From Tersicoccus mangrovi (GTDB lineage Bacteria > Actinomycetota > Actinomycetes > Actinomycetales > Micrococcaceae), in NCBI RefSeq assembly GCF_036881825.1, contig NZ_JBAJMW010000011.1, positions 48,403 to 112,402 on the forward strand: a stretch of 64,000 nt of DNA, read 5' to 3'. Shown one piece after another: positions 50,206-59,037 of this stretch. Position 1 is the stretch's first letter; each line of letters starts with the position of its first letter. Below the pieces are notes generated by a model. It was not told the DNA's origin, did no database searches, and saw nothing but the letters and a program-made list of their open reading frames with translations. The position numbers and the translations under genes are program-made.

Positions 50206-50424
50206 GGAAGCTTGACCTCGATGACTTCGCCGGTCGACGTGTCCAACGCCGCCGCCCGCACGCTGCGCGCGTGCACATCCAATCCCACCGCCGTACGCTC
50301 GTTGAACACCAGGGCCTCCGCTGCATGTCGGCATCCCAAGGCCACTGCTCGGGATGATCCACGAATCTGCACCGTGAGGCCCTGGGCCTACAAGACCTCC
50401 AAGCCCCACCCCCATCGGGTCTGA
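50206..50424 (-). mobile_element. IS110-family transposase remnant (5' end)
   Basis: From GTG 50309 on the minus strand the frame reads FNERTAVGLDVHARSVRAAA, then LDTSTGEVIEVKLPP, the N-terminus of IS110-type transposases with the first catalytic Asp in GLDVH. It breaks off at about 50206 at the umuC junction. The upstream part to 50424 is probably the 5' non-coding end of the element. No intact IS110 copy is in the window. Confidence 0.75.
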
Positions 50425-50465
50425 GCCGGTGCTGGTGCCGCTGCGGCCGTTCCTCGGAGGTCGGC

Positions 50466-51044
50466 TCAGGCGGGGTCGGTCGAGCCTTCCTCGACCGGAG
50501 TGACCGCCGCCTCCGGGGTCGCGTCCGCGGCGAGCGCCTGACGGCGGCGGTGGACCTGGACGCCGATCGCCACCGGGATGGCGGCGACGGCGACCGCCCG
50601 CATCCACGGCCGGTCGAGCACGTGGCCGGTCAGCGCGTCCAGCGAGGCCCGGCCGGGTCCGCCGACGGCGAAGGACGTGGCGGCCAGGCCGAGCACCGCC
50701 GGGTACTCGAAGCCGCCCTCGGTGGCGAAGAAGCCGTTGGGGGTGTGCACGCTGGCGGCCACGCCCATCGTCGTGGCGGCCGCGGCGCCGGCCACCGGTG
50801 TCCCGAGTCCCAGCGCGAGGGCCAGTCCCGCCCCCGCTTCACCGACGCCGGCCAGCAGCGCACTGGTCCTCGCCGGCCGGAACCCCATGGCGTGCATGCC
50901 CTGGCTCGTCCCCTCGATGCCGCCGCCGCCGAACCAGCCGAACAGCTTCTGCGACCCGTGGGCGACCAGCACGCCGCCGAGGCCGACGCGGAACATCGTG
51001 CGGGCGACGGTGGTGGCGACCGGAGTCGTGGTCTCGTGACTCAT
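50466..51044 (-). CDS. DoxX-family membrane protein
   Basis: 192 residues with four membrane segments: ARTMFRVGLGGVLVAHGSQK, TSALLAGVGEAGAGLALALG, AGAAAATTMGVAASVHTPNG, and AVAVAAIPVAIGVQVHRRRQ, matching DoxX/SURF4 proteins. The first has the HGSQKLFGWFGG motif characteristic of the family. Possible roles are quinone or thiosulfate-related redox steps at the membrane; not provable. ATG 51044 has GGAAGGAT upstream. A basic/acidic C-terminal tail of about 35 residues follows the last segment. Confidence 0.87.
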   Translation of the reverse strand: MSHETTTPVATTVARTMFRVGLGGVLVAHGSQKLFGWFGGGGIEGTSQGMHAMGFRPARTSALLAGVGEAGAGLALALGLGTPVAGAAAATTMGVAASVHTPNGFFATEGGFEYPAVLGLAATSFAVGGPGRASLDALTGHVLDRPWMRAVAVAAIPVAIGVQVHRRRQALAADATPEAAVTPVEEGSTDPA

Positions 51045-51172
51045 GGGGATCCTTCCGGTGGGGACGGGGCGAACGCAGGCGCCAGTCTACGGAGCCTTCC
51101 GGCGCGGGTGCCGTCACCGGGTGCCGGGGTCCCGGCCTCTCGGACGGCCGCCACGGGCCGCCGGACGCCCTG

Positions 51173-51178
51173 TAATAC
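51173..51178 (+). promoter_or_regulatory. proS -10 box
   Basis: TAATAC at 51173-51178 resembles a -10 element and lies about 55 bases before GTG 51233. No T-box leader features were seen. Confidence 0.4.
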
Positions 51179-51232
51179 ACTCGCTGAGGGCCGGGATCGG
51201 CCCCATCCCCCGACGATCGGATCAACCGCACC

Positions 51233-53035
51233 GTGGTCACCCGCCTCTCCCAGCTCTTCCTCCGCACGCTGCGCGAGGACCCTGCCGACGCCGACGTCGC
51301 CAGTCACCGGCTGCTCGTGCGCGCCGGGTACATCCGTCGCGCCGCCCCGGGCATCTACTCGTGGCTGCCGCTCGGGTTGAAGGTGCTGGGTCGGGTCGAG
51401 GCCATCGTGCGCGAGGAGATGAACGCGATCGGCGCCCAGGAGGTGCACTTCCCGGCCCTGCTGCCGCGGGAGCCCTACGAGGTGACCAACCGCTGGACCG
51501 AGTACGGGGAGAACCTGTTCCGGCTGAAGGACCGGCGTGAGGCCGACTACCTGCTCGCGCCCACCCACGAGGAGATGTTCACCCTTCTGGTCAAGGACAT
51601 GTACACGTCCTACAAGGACCTGCCCGTGTACCTGTACCAGATCCAGACCAAGTACCGGGATGAGGCCCGTCCCCGGGCCGGCCTGCTGCGCGGCCGCGAG
51701 TTCATCATGAAGGACTCCTACTCCTTCGACGCCGACGACGAGGGCCTGCAGCGCGCGTACGACGCCCACCGGGCCGCCTACGTGCGGATCTTCGCCCGCC
51801 TCGGCCTCGAGGTGGTCGCGGTCAACGCCGTCTCCGGGGCCATGGGCGGCTCCCGCAGCGAGGAGTTCCTGCACCCCACCGAGGTCGGCGAGGACACCTT
51901 CGTCCGCTCCGCCGGAGGCTACGCCGCGAACGTCGAGGCCGTCACCACGGTGGCGCCCGCCCCCGTCGACGCCGCGGACGCCCCCGCCGCGCACATCGAG
52001 GACACCCCGGACACGCCGACCATCGAGACCCTCGTCGCGGTCGCGAACGAGCGATTCCCCCGGGACGACCGGGACTGGACCGCCGCGGACACGCTGAAGA
52101 ACGTGGTCATCGCCGTCACCCTCCCGACGGGGGAGCGGCGCATCGTCGTGATCGGTCTGCCCGGGGATCGCGCCGTCGACCTCAAGCGCGTGGAGGCGAC
52201 CGTCGGGGAGCACCTGGGCGTGGCCGGCGAGGTGGGCGTCGAGGCCGCCTCCGACACCGACCTGGCCGCTCATCCTGGCCTGGTCAAGGGCTACATCGGC
52301 CCCGGCGTGGGCCTTGACGTCCCCGTCCTGGGCACCACCTCCCGCACCGGCCTGACCTACCTGCTCGACCCGCGCATCGTCGACGGCACCCGGTGGATCA
52401 CCGGCGCCAATCAGCCGGGGAGGCACGTGTTCGAGCTGACCGCGGGCCGCGACTTCGTGGCCGACGGTGTGATCGAGGCCAGCGAGGTGCGCGCCGGGGA
52501 TCTGGCCCCCGATGGTTCCGGCCCGCTCGAGCTGGCCCGCGGCATCGAGATGGGGCACATCTTCCAGCTCGGCCGCAAGTACGCCGAGGCCCTCGACCTG
52601 CAGGTGCTCGACGCCAACGGCAAGCGCGTGATCGTGACCATGGGCTCGTACGGCATCGGCGTGAGCCGCGCCGTCGCCGCCCTCGCCGAGAGCAACCACG
52701 ACGAGAAGGGGCTGGTCTGGCCCCGCGCCGTCGCCCCCTTCGACGTGCACCTGATGGCCACCGGCAAGGGCGAGGAGATCTTCGCCGCCGCCGAGCAGCT
52801 GGCCACCGACCTGGAGGCGGCCGGGATCGACGTCCTCTTCGACGACCGGCCGCGCACCTCGCCGGGCGTGAAGTTCGGCGACGCCGAGCTGCTCGGGGTG
52901 CCCAGCGTCGTCGTCGTCGGCCGCGGCCTGGCCGACGGCGTCGTCGAGGTCAAGGACCGGCGCACGGGCGAGAGCGTCACCGTGCCGGTCGCCGACGCGG
53001 TGGAGCATCTGCGCGGCGTCGTCCGTGGCTCCTGA
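51233..53035 (+). CDS. proS: Prolyl-tRNA synthetase (bacterial type)
   Basis: Class II synthetase that charges tRNA-Pro. 600 residues with the bacterial layout: motif 1 region GLKVLGRVEAIVREEMNAIG, motif 2 KYRDEARPRAGLLRGREFIM, an inserted editing domain (about 225-385) and motif 3 VTMGSYGIGVSRAVAALAES, then the anticodon-binding domain (VAPFDVHLMATGKGEEIFAA). GTG 51233 with a promoter about 55 bases upstream. The gene is upstream of the rimP-nusA cluster, an order typical of Actinobacteria. Confidence 0.97.
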   Translation: MVTRLSQLFLRTLREDPADADVASHRLLVRAGYIRRAAPGIYSWLPLGLKVLGRVEAIVREEMNAIGAQEVHFPALLPREPYEVTNRWTEYGENLFRLKDRREADYLLAPTHEEMFTLLVKDMYTSYKDLPVYLYQIQTKYRDEARPRAGLLRGREFIMKDSYSFDADDEGLQRAYDAHRAAYVRIFARLGLEVVAVNAVSGAMGGSRSEEFLHPTEVGEDTFVRSAGGYAANVEAVTTVAPAPVDAADAPAAHIEDTPDTPTIETLVAVANERFPRDDRDWTAADTLKNVVIAVTLPTGERRIVVIGLPGDRAVDLKRVEATVGEHLGVAGEVGVEAASDTDLAAHPGLVKGYIGPGVGLDVPVLGTTSRTGLTYLLDPRIVDGTRWITGANQPGRHVFELTAGRDFVADGVIEASEVRAGDLAPDGSGPLELARGIEMGHIFQLGRKYAEALDLQVLDANGKRVIVTMGSYGIGVSRAVAALAESNHDEKGLVWPRAVAPFDVHLMATGKGEEIFAAAEQLATDLEAAGIDVLFDDRPRTSPGVKFGDAELLGVPSVVVVGRGLADGVVEVKDRRTGESVTVPVADAVEHLRGVVRGS

Positions 53036-53074
53036 GGGCCGCCGCGTGACGGCCCCGCCCGTGACGACCGGCTT

Positions 53075-53869
53075 GTGACCACCGGCCTAGAGGCCGCCGA
53101 CCCCGCCGTCATCGTCATGGTGATCGTCGCCGGCCTGGCCGCCGGCTGGGTGGACGCCGTGGTCGGCGGGGGCGGTCTGCTGCAGCTGCCCGCCATGCTG
53201 CTCGTGCCCGGGATCACCCCGGTACAGGCGCTGGCGACGAACAAGATGGGCTCGGTGTTCGGCACCTCGACGAGCGCGGTGACGTACTACCGTCGCGTGC
53301 GGCCGGACCTGCGCACGGCGTTGCCGATGGCGGGGTTCGCGCTGGTCGGCAGCGTGTGCGGGGCGATCGTCGCGGCCAGCCTGCCGCAGCAGGTGTTCAA
53401 GCCCGTCATCCTCGTCGCCCTGATCGCCGTCGCGGTCTTCACGGCCCTCAAGCCCGACGCCGGGCAGGTCACCCGGCTGCGGCACTCGGGCCGGCGGCAC
53501 CACGGCCTCGCCGCCCTCATCGGTGCCGTCATCGGCTTCTACGACGGGCTGCTCGGGCCCGGCACCGGATCGTTCCTCGTGATCGCGCTCGTCACCGTGC
53601 TCGGGTATGCGTTCCTGCAGGCCAGCGCCAAGGCCAAGATCGTCAACGTCGCCACCAACATCGGCGCCCTGCTCTTCTTCGTCCCGCACGGCTCGGTGCT
53701 GTGGGGCCTCGGCCTGATCCTCGGCGCGGCCAACATGGTCGGCGGCTACCTCGGTGCCCGGACCGCCGTCGCCCGCGGCAGCCGCTTCATCCGGGTCGTG
53801 TTCCTCGTCGTCGTCGGGCTGCTCGTGCTCAAGCTCGGTTCGGACGTCCTCGGGGATCTCCGGCGCTGA
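53075..53869 (+). CDS. TSUP-family permease (TauE/SafE-like)
   Basis: 264-residue membrane protein with about eight hydrophobic segments: AVIVMVIVAGLAAGWVDAVV, the loop GGGGLLQLPAMLLVPGITPV, ALATNKMGSVFGTSTSAVTY and the repeated half GAVIGFYDGLLGPGTGSFLV with ASAKAKIVNVATNIGALLFF. Substrate unknown (sulfite or organosulfur anions in known cases). It is different in sequence from the TSUP protein at 22.4 kb. It starts 39 bases after proS, so it may be read with it. Confidence 0.87.
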   Translation: MTTGLEAADPAVIVMVIVAGLAAGWVDAVVGGGGLLQLPAMLLVPGITPVQALATNKMGSVFGTSTSAVTYYRRVRPDLRTALPMAGFALVGSVCGAIVAASLPQQVFKPVILVALIAVAVFTALKPDAGQVTRLRHSGRRHHGLAALIGAVIGFYDGLLGPGTGSFLVIALVTVLGYAFLQASAKAKIVNVATNIGALLFFVPHGSVLWGLGLILGAANMVGGYLGARTAVARGSRFIRVVFLVVVGLLVLKLGSDVLGDLRR

Positions 53870-53878
53870 GACGCGAAC

Positions 53879-53900
53879 GGGGCCCGGTCTCCCGGGCCCC
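53879..53900. terminator. Hairpin between TSUP and VIT1 genes
   Basis: GGGGCCCGG (53879-53887) pairs with CCGGGCCCC (53892-53900) around a 4-base loop, between converging genes. Confidence 0.6.
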
Positions 53901-53923
53901 GCACGACTGCACTCGATACCGGC

Positions 53924-54655
53924 TCAGCCGACGCCCGAGACGCCGAGCAGCCGCCCCACGAGGAACGTCGCGGCCAGGGCGAGCGCGCCACCGATGACGA
54001 CGCGCAGCGTCGCCCGCAGTTGCGGTGCCCCGCCCAGGCGCGCGGACACGGCCCCCGTGATCGCGAGGGCGATGAGGGTGACGACCACCGTGACGGGCAC
54101 CCGCAGGCCGGCCGGCGGCAGCAGGACCGCGATCAGCGGCAGTACCGCCCCGATGAGGAAGGCGACGAACGACGCGGACGCGGCGTGCCACGGGCTGACG
54201 ACGTCGTCCTGGTCGATGTTCAGTTCCATGGACAGGTGGGCGCTGAGGGCGTCCTTCTCGGTGAGCTCCACGGCGACCTGGTGGGCGGTCTCCTCGCTCA
54301 GTCCCCGCTGCCGGTACAGCTCGGCGAGCTCGACGAGTTCGCCCTCGGGGTCGTCCCGCAGCTCGGCGGTCTCCTTGGCGATCAGCGCCTCCTCCGAGTC
54401 GCGCTGGCTGCTGACGGACACGTACTCGCCGAGCGCCATCGACACAGCGCCACCGACGACGGCTGCGGCACCGGCCACGAGGATCGGGCCGGGTTCGGTG
54501 GTGACCCCCGCGACGCCGACGACGACGGCGGCCACGGAGACGATGCCGTCGTTCGCGCCGAGCACCCCCGCACGGAGCCGGTTGAGGCGCTGGGAGAGGC
54601 CAGAAGCGGCGTGCGGTTCGGGATGGTCGTGGAGGCGAGACTGAGGCTGGTCCAT
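53924..54655 (-). CDS. VIT1/CCC1-family iron/manganese transporter
   Basis: 243 residues, five membrane segments. N-terminal half: SQRLNRLRAGVLGANDGIVS, VSVAAVVVGVAGVTTEPGPI, GAVSMALGEYVSVSSQRDSE; a cytoplasmic metal-binding helical stretch (about 85-145) rich in Glu; C-terminal half ASFVAFLIGAVLPLIAVLLP. The motifs GANDGI and SMALGEY-S are those of VIT1/CCC1 proteins that export or sequester Fe(II) or Mn(II). ATG 54655; no good ribosome site upstream. It is separated from the next minus-strand gene by a repeat tract. Confidence 0.88.
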   Translation of the reverse strand: MDQPQSRLHDHPEPHAASGLSQRLNRLRAGVLGANDGIVSVAAVVVGVAGVTTEPGPILVAGAAAVVGGAVSMALGEYVSVSSQRDSEEALIAKETAELRDDPEGELVELAELYRQRGLSEETAHQVAVELTEKDALSAHLSMELNIDQDDVVSPWHAASASFVAFLIGAVLPLIAVLLPPAGLRVPVTVVVTLIALAITGAVSARLGGAPQLRATLRVVIGGALALAATFLVGRLLGVSGVG

Positions 54656-54989
54656 GAGGGCATCCAACACCCGGCGCGCCGATCCCGCCAGCAAGGTTGG
54701 GCTTGCCTCAACGGTGCGGCGTCCGGTGCGGGCGGCGTCGGATTCGGTCGACGGCTGGCGGATCGGCACCCGGTCTTCCGACGACACGCCGGCCGACACG
54801 GGGACCGGGTGTGGTGTGAGCGGTGGCCGCGCACTGGATCCCAGGACATGCCGGCCGACGCTGGGACCGGGTACTGGGTCAGGGGTGGCCGCGCACTGGA
54901 TCCCAGGACATGCCTGGTGGATCGGGGACCGGGCGCTCTATCCCGATCGGAATCGGCGTGTCGCGGGACGGGGTGGACCGAGCTCGATG
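54656..54989. other. Gap between the VIT1-type and DUF4439 genes
   Basis: No gene supported on either strand. It holds the 62-bp tandem repeat at 54783-54940, listed separately, and otherwise nothing recognisable. Confidence 0.5.
54783..54940. repeat. 62-bp tandem repeat, about 2.5 copies
   Basis: Units begin at 54783, 54845 and 54907. The first two share GGTGGCCGCGCACTGGATCC and most other bases; the third diverges after GACATGCC but keeps GGGACCGGG. No ORF of interest crosses it. Confidence 0.75.
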
Positions 54990-56741
54990 TCACCGACCGG
55001 ATTCAGCACCCGAGGACGCCGTGCCCGACGGCGCAGTGCTCGACGGAGCGGAACCGGACGTTGCCCGACCGGACGGTACCGAACCGGCCGCCGGTGAGCC
55101 CGGCGACGACGAGGGCAGCAGACTGTCGCTCAGTCCGGGGGCGACGGCGATGACGCCCGTGAGTGCGGTGCCGGCCCGTGCCGCGTCGAGGAGGAGCGGC
55201 ACTGCCCGGGCCCGCGTCGCGGCGTCGCCGAACGCGACCGCATCGCCCCACGCCAGGATCGCGTCGCGCTCCAGCCGGGCGGTCGCCGCCGTCGCCCGCG
55301 CGGGCTGGTCGAGGACCGTGCGGTCGACCGGGAACGCCGGCCGCTCAGGTTCCACGGCGCGGCAGTGATGGCGGGCGAACTCGACCGCAGCCGTCAGCCG
55401 GGTCCGGTGGGCACGCTCGGCTGCGGTCGCCGACGGGAGCGTGTCCCCGGTTCGTGCGCGCAGCACCTGATACGTGTAGACGGCCCGCTGCTCGGCCAGC
55501 TCGACCCGGGCGAGCGCCTCGGTCGGTCCCGGGACGGCGGAACCGGAAGTCGAGGAGCTGGAGGCCGCACCGGTCGTGGAGGACACCGCCGACGCCGGGG
55601 CGTCCGACGGGGTGGGGGACTGGGCGCCGGCAGAGGACTGGTCCGAGGAGGGAGACGCGGCGCGGCCGGTCGAGCTCGGGCAGGCCGAGGGCGACGCGTC
55701 CGCCGGAACGGCCGCCCGCACTCGTGCCGCCGCGTCGGGCAGCGTGACGCCGGCGCTGCGGGCGAGCCGGTCGGCCCACTGCACCTGGGCGCCCCCCGTC
55801 GCGGCGAGGACCCGGGCCATTCCGCCCTCGGGTGCGGTGGACCAGCCACTCGTGGACGACCCAGCGGTGACGGATTCCGACGCGGAGGACGCCGGCGACC
55901 CGGCCGCGGGGAGTGTCGGTGCGGAGGCCGCCGACGGGGCCGCCGGTGACGACCCGGCAGGAGACGAATCGACGGGCGGCGTGTTGACGTCCGGTCCGCC
56001 GTCGGACGGTGACGCGCCCGCGGGAGCGTCGGACTGGGGGGAAGCGGCCCCGGCCGAGCCCGCGTCGGCCGCATCCGCAGCCGCGCCGGTCGCCGAGGAA
56101 CTCGCGTCCGCGCCGGTCGGACCCGCACTGACCGCACCCGAACCCGCGCCGGAACCGGGGGACGACGTGGGCGCGGGGGAGCCGAGGGTCGCCGCCGCGG
56201 TCAGGCTCCGTACCGCGACGTCCTGCAGCTCGCGGGCCACTGACGCCGCGGTCACCGGTCGCGCGCTCGGCGACGACGCGGTGGACCCGGTCGATGCTGC
56301 GGTCGAACCGGCCGTGGCCGAGGCCGCCCCCGGCGCACCTGGACCCGAGGCCGCACCCGACGTGCCCGCAGCCGAACCTGACCCGTCGTCCCCGGCCAGC
56401 AGGCGCCGCTGGACCGCGACGGCCGCGGCGATGCCCGTCAGATCCGAACGCTGCGCCGTCGTCGTGCCCGCCCCGCGCAGAAGAAGGTGCACGTCCGCGT
56501 CCACCCGCCGCAGGGCCGTGGCCGCATCGTGCCGGGCCGACTCGGCCCGGCTGCGCTCCCGCGCGGCCGACGGATCCGAGCCGGGCAACAGCGGCTTGAG
56601 GACGACGGCGCTGAGCACCGCGACCAGCGCGAACAGCACGACGCCGGCCACGACCAGCAGCCAGACACGGCGACGGGAGCCCCGTGACGGCGTCGGTGAC
56701 CCGGCCCGGTCGCGTGCTCCCATGAGTCTCGATCCTGCCAT
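54990..56741 (-). CDS. Membrane-anchored DUF4439 (ferritin-like) protein
   Basis: 583 residues from ATG 56741 (577 from 56723). One membrane segment near residue 30 (VWLLVVAGVVLFALVAVLSA) after a basic start, so it is anchored with the rest outside. Residues about 120-400 are a low-complexity Ser/Ala/Gly/Pro region. The C-terminal 150 residues (about 400-550) match DUF4439, a ferritin-like bundle: EALARVELAEQRAVYTYQVL, TRLTAAVEFARHHCRAVEPE, TARLERDAILAWGDAVAFGD. Proteins of this type lie at the same place before rimP in other Micrococcales. Function unknown. Divergent from rimP. Confidence 0.75.
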   Translation of the reverse strand: MAGSRLMGARDRAGSPTPSRGSRRRVWLLVVAGVVLFALVAVLSAVVLKPLLPGSDPSAARERSRAESARHDAATALRRVDADVHLLLRGAGTTTAQRSDLTGIAAAVAVQRRLLAGDDGSGSAAGTSGAASGPGAPGAASATAGSTAASTGSTASSPSARPVTAASVARELQDVAVRSLTAAATLGSPAPTSSPGSGAGSGAVSAGPTGADASSSATGAAADAADAGSAGAASPQSDAPAGASPSDGGPDVNTPPVDSSPAGSSPAAPSAASAPTLPAAGSPASSASESVTAGSSTSGWSTAPEGGMARVLAATGGAQVQWADRLARSAGVTLPDAAARVRAAVPADASPSACPSSTGRAASPSSDQSSAGAQSPTPSDAPASAVSSTTGAASSSSTSGSAVPGPTEALARVELAEQRAVYTYQVLRARTGDTLPSATAAERAHRTRLTAAVEFARHHCRAVEPERPAFPVDRTVLDQPARATAATARLERDAILAWGDAVAFGDAATRARAVPLLLDAARAGTALTGVIAVAPGLSDSLLPSSSPGSPAAGSVPSGRATSGSAPSSTAPSGTASSGAESGR

Positions 56742-56843
56742 GCTGCTCTGCCGTGCAGCGGCGTCCGGCGCAGCGTCCGGCGCGGCGCCGGCGGGGCGGA
56801 GGAGACCGTGTTCCGAGCCCACGCCGGGACACGGTAATGTCGT

Positions 56844-56873
56844 TAGGCTGGAGCACAACCACGTAGCAGGAGG
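56844..56873 (+). promoter_or_regulatory. rimP promoter and RBS
   Basis: TAGGCT at 56844-56849 as -10. AGGAGG at 56868-56873 is 2 bases from ATG 56876 but 5 from ATG 56879, favouring the latter. Confidence 0.5.
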
Positions 56874-56878
56874 TCATG

Positions 56879-57511
56879 ATGGCGGCCAGGTCCGGCCAGA
56901 AGCAGGCGTCGGCGCCCCGGCGGAACCCGCAGCCGGCGGCGGTCGACACCGACCGTGTCGACGCCCTGTTCGCGCCGATCGTCGCCGACGCCGGCCTCTT
57001 CCTCGAGCAGGTCCGCGTCCACGGGCCCGCAGCGCTGCGCACGCTCAGCGTCGTCGTCGACCTCCCGGAGGACCGCACCGGGTCGCTCGGCCTCGACGAG
57101 GTCGCCGAGCTGGCGCGCCGGCTCTCGGACGCCCTCGACGAGGACCCCGACGTCGTCCCGGGCCCCGTCGACCTGGAGGTCTCCTCGCCGGGCGCCGAGC
57201 GCAAGCTCACCGAGCCGCGCCACTGGCGCCGGTCGCGCGGCCGCCTCGTCACCGTCGTCACGACGTCCGGGGCCACCCTGCTGGGCCGGCTGACCGAGGC
57301 CGACGAGACCGAGGCGACCATCGTCCCGCGCCTCGAGGGCGCCAAGGGCACGAAGCCCAAGGACGGCGACCCGGTCACGGTGCCGTACGCCACGGTGACC
57401 TCCGCGCGCGTCCAGGTCGAATTCACGGCCCCCGACGACACCGCCGCAGGCGATCACGACCAGCACGACGACACCGACCAGCACGACTTCATCGAGGACG
57501 AGGAGGCCTGA
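56879..57511 (+). CDS. rimP: Ribosome maturation factor RimP
   Basis: Assembly factor of the 30S subunit. 210 residues: VDALFAPIVADAGLFLEQVR, DLPEDRTGSLGLDEVAELAR, and the RimP signature YTLEVSSPG-type segment DLEVSSPGAERKLTEPRHWR, then a C-terminal beta domain. About 50 residues longer than the E. coli protein because of an acidic, His-rich tail (DDTAAGDHDQHDDTDQHDFI). Ribosome site spacing favours ATG 56879 over 56876. It starts the rimP-nusA-ylxR-infB-rbfA set; the stop overlaps nothing but nusA starts 1 base later. Confidence 0.94.
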   Translation: MAARSGQKQASAPRRNPQPAAVDTDRVDALFAPIVADAGLFLEQVRVHGPAALRTLSVVVDLPEDRTGSLGLDEVAELARRLSDALDEDPDVVPGPVDLEVSSPGAERKLTEPRHWRRSRGRLVTVVTTSGATLLGRLTEADETEATIVPRLEGAKGTKPKDGDPVTVPYATVTSARVQVEFTAPDDTAAGDHDQHDDTDQHDFIEDEEA

Positions 57512-57512
57512 G

Positions 57513-58529
57513 ATGGACATCGACATGAGCGCCCTGCGACTCCTCGAGCAGGAGCGGGAGATCCCGCTGGACCGGTTGATCCCCGCGATCGAGCAGGCCC
57601 TGCTGGTCGCCTACCAGAAGGGCACCGGCCACACCCACCAGGCCCGCGCCGAGCTGGACCGCAAGACCGGTCACGTGACCATCTACGCGGTCGAGACCGA
57701 CGACGAGGGCAACGCGGTCGGGGAGTACGACGACACCCCCGCCGGCTTCGGCCGGATCGCCGCCAGCACGGCCCGCCAGATCATCCTGCAGCGTCTGCGC
57801 GACGTCGAGGACGACGCCGTCGTCGGCGAGTTCCGCGCCAAGGAGGGCGAACTCGTCTCCGGCCTGATCCAGCAGGGCCGCAGTGCGCACATGGTCCAGG
57901 TGGATCTCGGCGCCGTCGAGGGCGTCCTTCCGCCGCCCGAGCAGGTGCCGGGAGAGGACTACCGCCACGGCAACCGCATCCGCGCGTTCGTCGTCGACGT
58001 CCACCGCGGCATGAAGGGCCCGTCCATCACGCTGTCCCGGTCCCACCCCGGCCTGGTGCGCAAGCTCTTCGAGCTCGAGGTGCCGGAGATCGCGGACGGC
58101 AGCGTCGAGATCATCGCCCTCGCCCGCGAGGCCGGCCACCGCACGAAGATGGCCGTCGCCGCGCGCGTGCCCGGCGTCAACGCCAAGGGCGCGTGCATCG
58201 GCGAGATGGGCTCCCGCGTCCGGGCCGTCATGAGCGAGCTCTCGGGCGAGAAGATCGACATCGTCGACTGGGCCGACGACCCCGCCGTGTTCATCGCGCA
58301 CGCCCTCTCCCCGTCGCGGGTCACCTCGGTGACCATCGTCGACGAGGCGAGCCGGTCGGCGAAGGTCGTGGTTCCCGAGTTCCAGCTCTCGCTCGCCATC
58401 GGCAAGGAGGGGCAGAACGTGCGGCTCGCCTCCAAGCTGACCGGGTGGCACATCGACATCGCCGCGGACACCGCAGCGGGACGTGGCACCGCCGACGCGA
58501 CGGCCGACGGCGCGGCCGGTTCCCGCTGA
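57513..58529 (+). CDS. nusA: Transcription termination/antitermination factor NusA
   Basis: 338 residues: N-terminal RNA polymerase-binding domain (about 1-130, DMSALRLLEQEREIPLDRLI), S1 domain (about 135-205, SAHMVQVDLGAVEGVLPPPE), and two KH domains with MAVAARVPGVNAKGACIGEM and QLSLAIGKEGQNVRLASKLT. The acidic repeats at the C-terminus of E. coli NusA are absent, as in other Actinobacteria. Directly after rimP. Confidence 0.97.
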   Translation: MDIDMSALRLLEQEREIPLDRLIPAIEQALLVAYQKGTGHTHQARAELDRKTGHVTIYAVETDDEGNAVGEYDDTPAGFGRIAASTARQIILQRLRDVEDDAVVGEFRAKEGELVSGLIQQGRSAHMVQVDLGAVEGVLPPPEQVPGEDYRHGNRIRAFVVDVHRGMKGPSITLSRSHPGLVRKLFELEVPEIADGSVEIIALAREAGHRTKMAVAARVPGVNAKGACIGEMGSRVRAVMSELSGEKIDIVDWADDPAVFIAHALSPSRVTSVTIVDEASRSAKVVVPEFQLSLAIGKEGQNVRLASKLTGWHIDIAADTAAGRGTADATADGAAGSR

Positions 58530-58564
58530 CACGCCCCGGTTCGTGGCGCGCCGGGAACAGGGGC

Positions 58565-58570
58565 TAGACT
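58565..58570 (+). promoter_or_regulatory. Possible internal promoter before ylxR
   Basis: TAGACT at 58565-58570 could start a transcript at about 58577, just before a small hairpin CGGTTG-GGA-CAACCG and the GTG at 58600. Confidence 0.35.
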
Positions 58571-58599
58571 TGAACGGTTGGGACAACCGTGAGGGGCCC

Positions 58600-58899
58600 G
58601 TGCGCACCTGCGTCGGCTGCCGTCGGCGGGACTCCCAGCATCTGCTCGTGCGTGTGGTCCGTCTCTCCGCTTCCAGTCCTCGACTGCAGGTGGACGCGCG
58701 GCGCCGCCTGCCCGGTCGCGGGGCGTGGCTCCATCCCGAGCCGCAGTGCCTGCAACGGGCGCTCTCGCGTCGAGCGTTCGACCGGGCCTTCCGGGCCGCG
58801 GTCGACGCCACCGACGTCGAGTCCTGGATCGCACAGCACGTCCCGGGTCATCACCCGACCAGGGACGACCGTCAACCTGAAAGCGGGTCAGAACACTGA
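58600..58899 (+). CDS. ylxR: YlxR-family RNA-binding protein
   Basis: 99 residues from GTG 58600: the family signature RTCVGCRRRDSQHLLVRVV followed by RLPGRGAWLHPEPQCLQRAL (the GRGAW motif). YlxR (RnpM) proteins bind RNA; in Bacillus and Mycoplasma relatives an interaction with RNase P RNA has been reported. Basic pI. The C-terminal 25 residues are polar and not conserved. Between nusA and infB as usual. Confidence 0.93.
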   Translation: MRTCVGCRRRDSQHLLVRVVRLSASSPRLQVDARRRLPGRGAWLHPEPQCLQRALSRRAFDRAFRAAVDATDVESWIAQHVPGHHPTRDDRQPESGSEH

Positions 58900-59037
58900 T
58901 GGAAACCCGATGAGTGCCTCCCGATGAGTACGTCACTGTGCTCTCTCACCGCCGCTGACCGCGCCTCGCGCAACGGAAGCGGCAGTACGGAATAGACGGT
59001 CCGCCCCCTGTCCGGTGCGGGCCGAGACAGGAGAAAT

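Noticed and set aside
50004..50357. A 117-codon frame as a complete polymerase gene
   Set aside because: It is an internal piece of umuC followed by antisense IS110 sequence.
54783..54940. 62-bp repeats as a CRISPR array
   Set aside because: The units are adjacent with no unique spacers and there are no cas genes.
55345..57441. A long minus-strand frame across the DUF4439 and rimP genes
   Set aside because: It overlaps two recognised genes in other frames and has no conserved segment.
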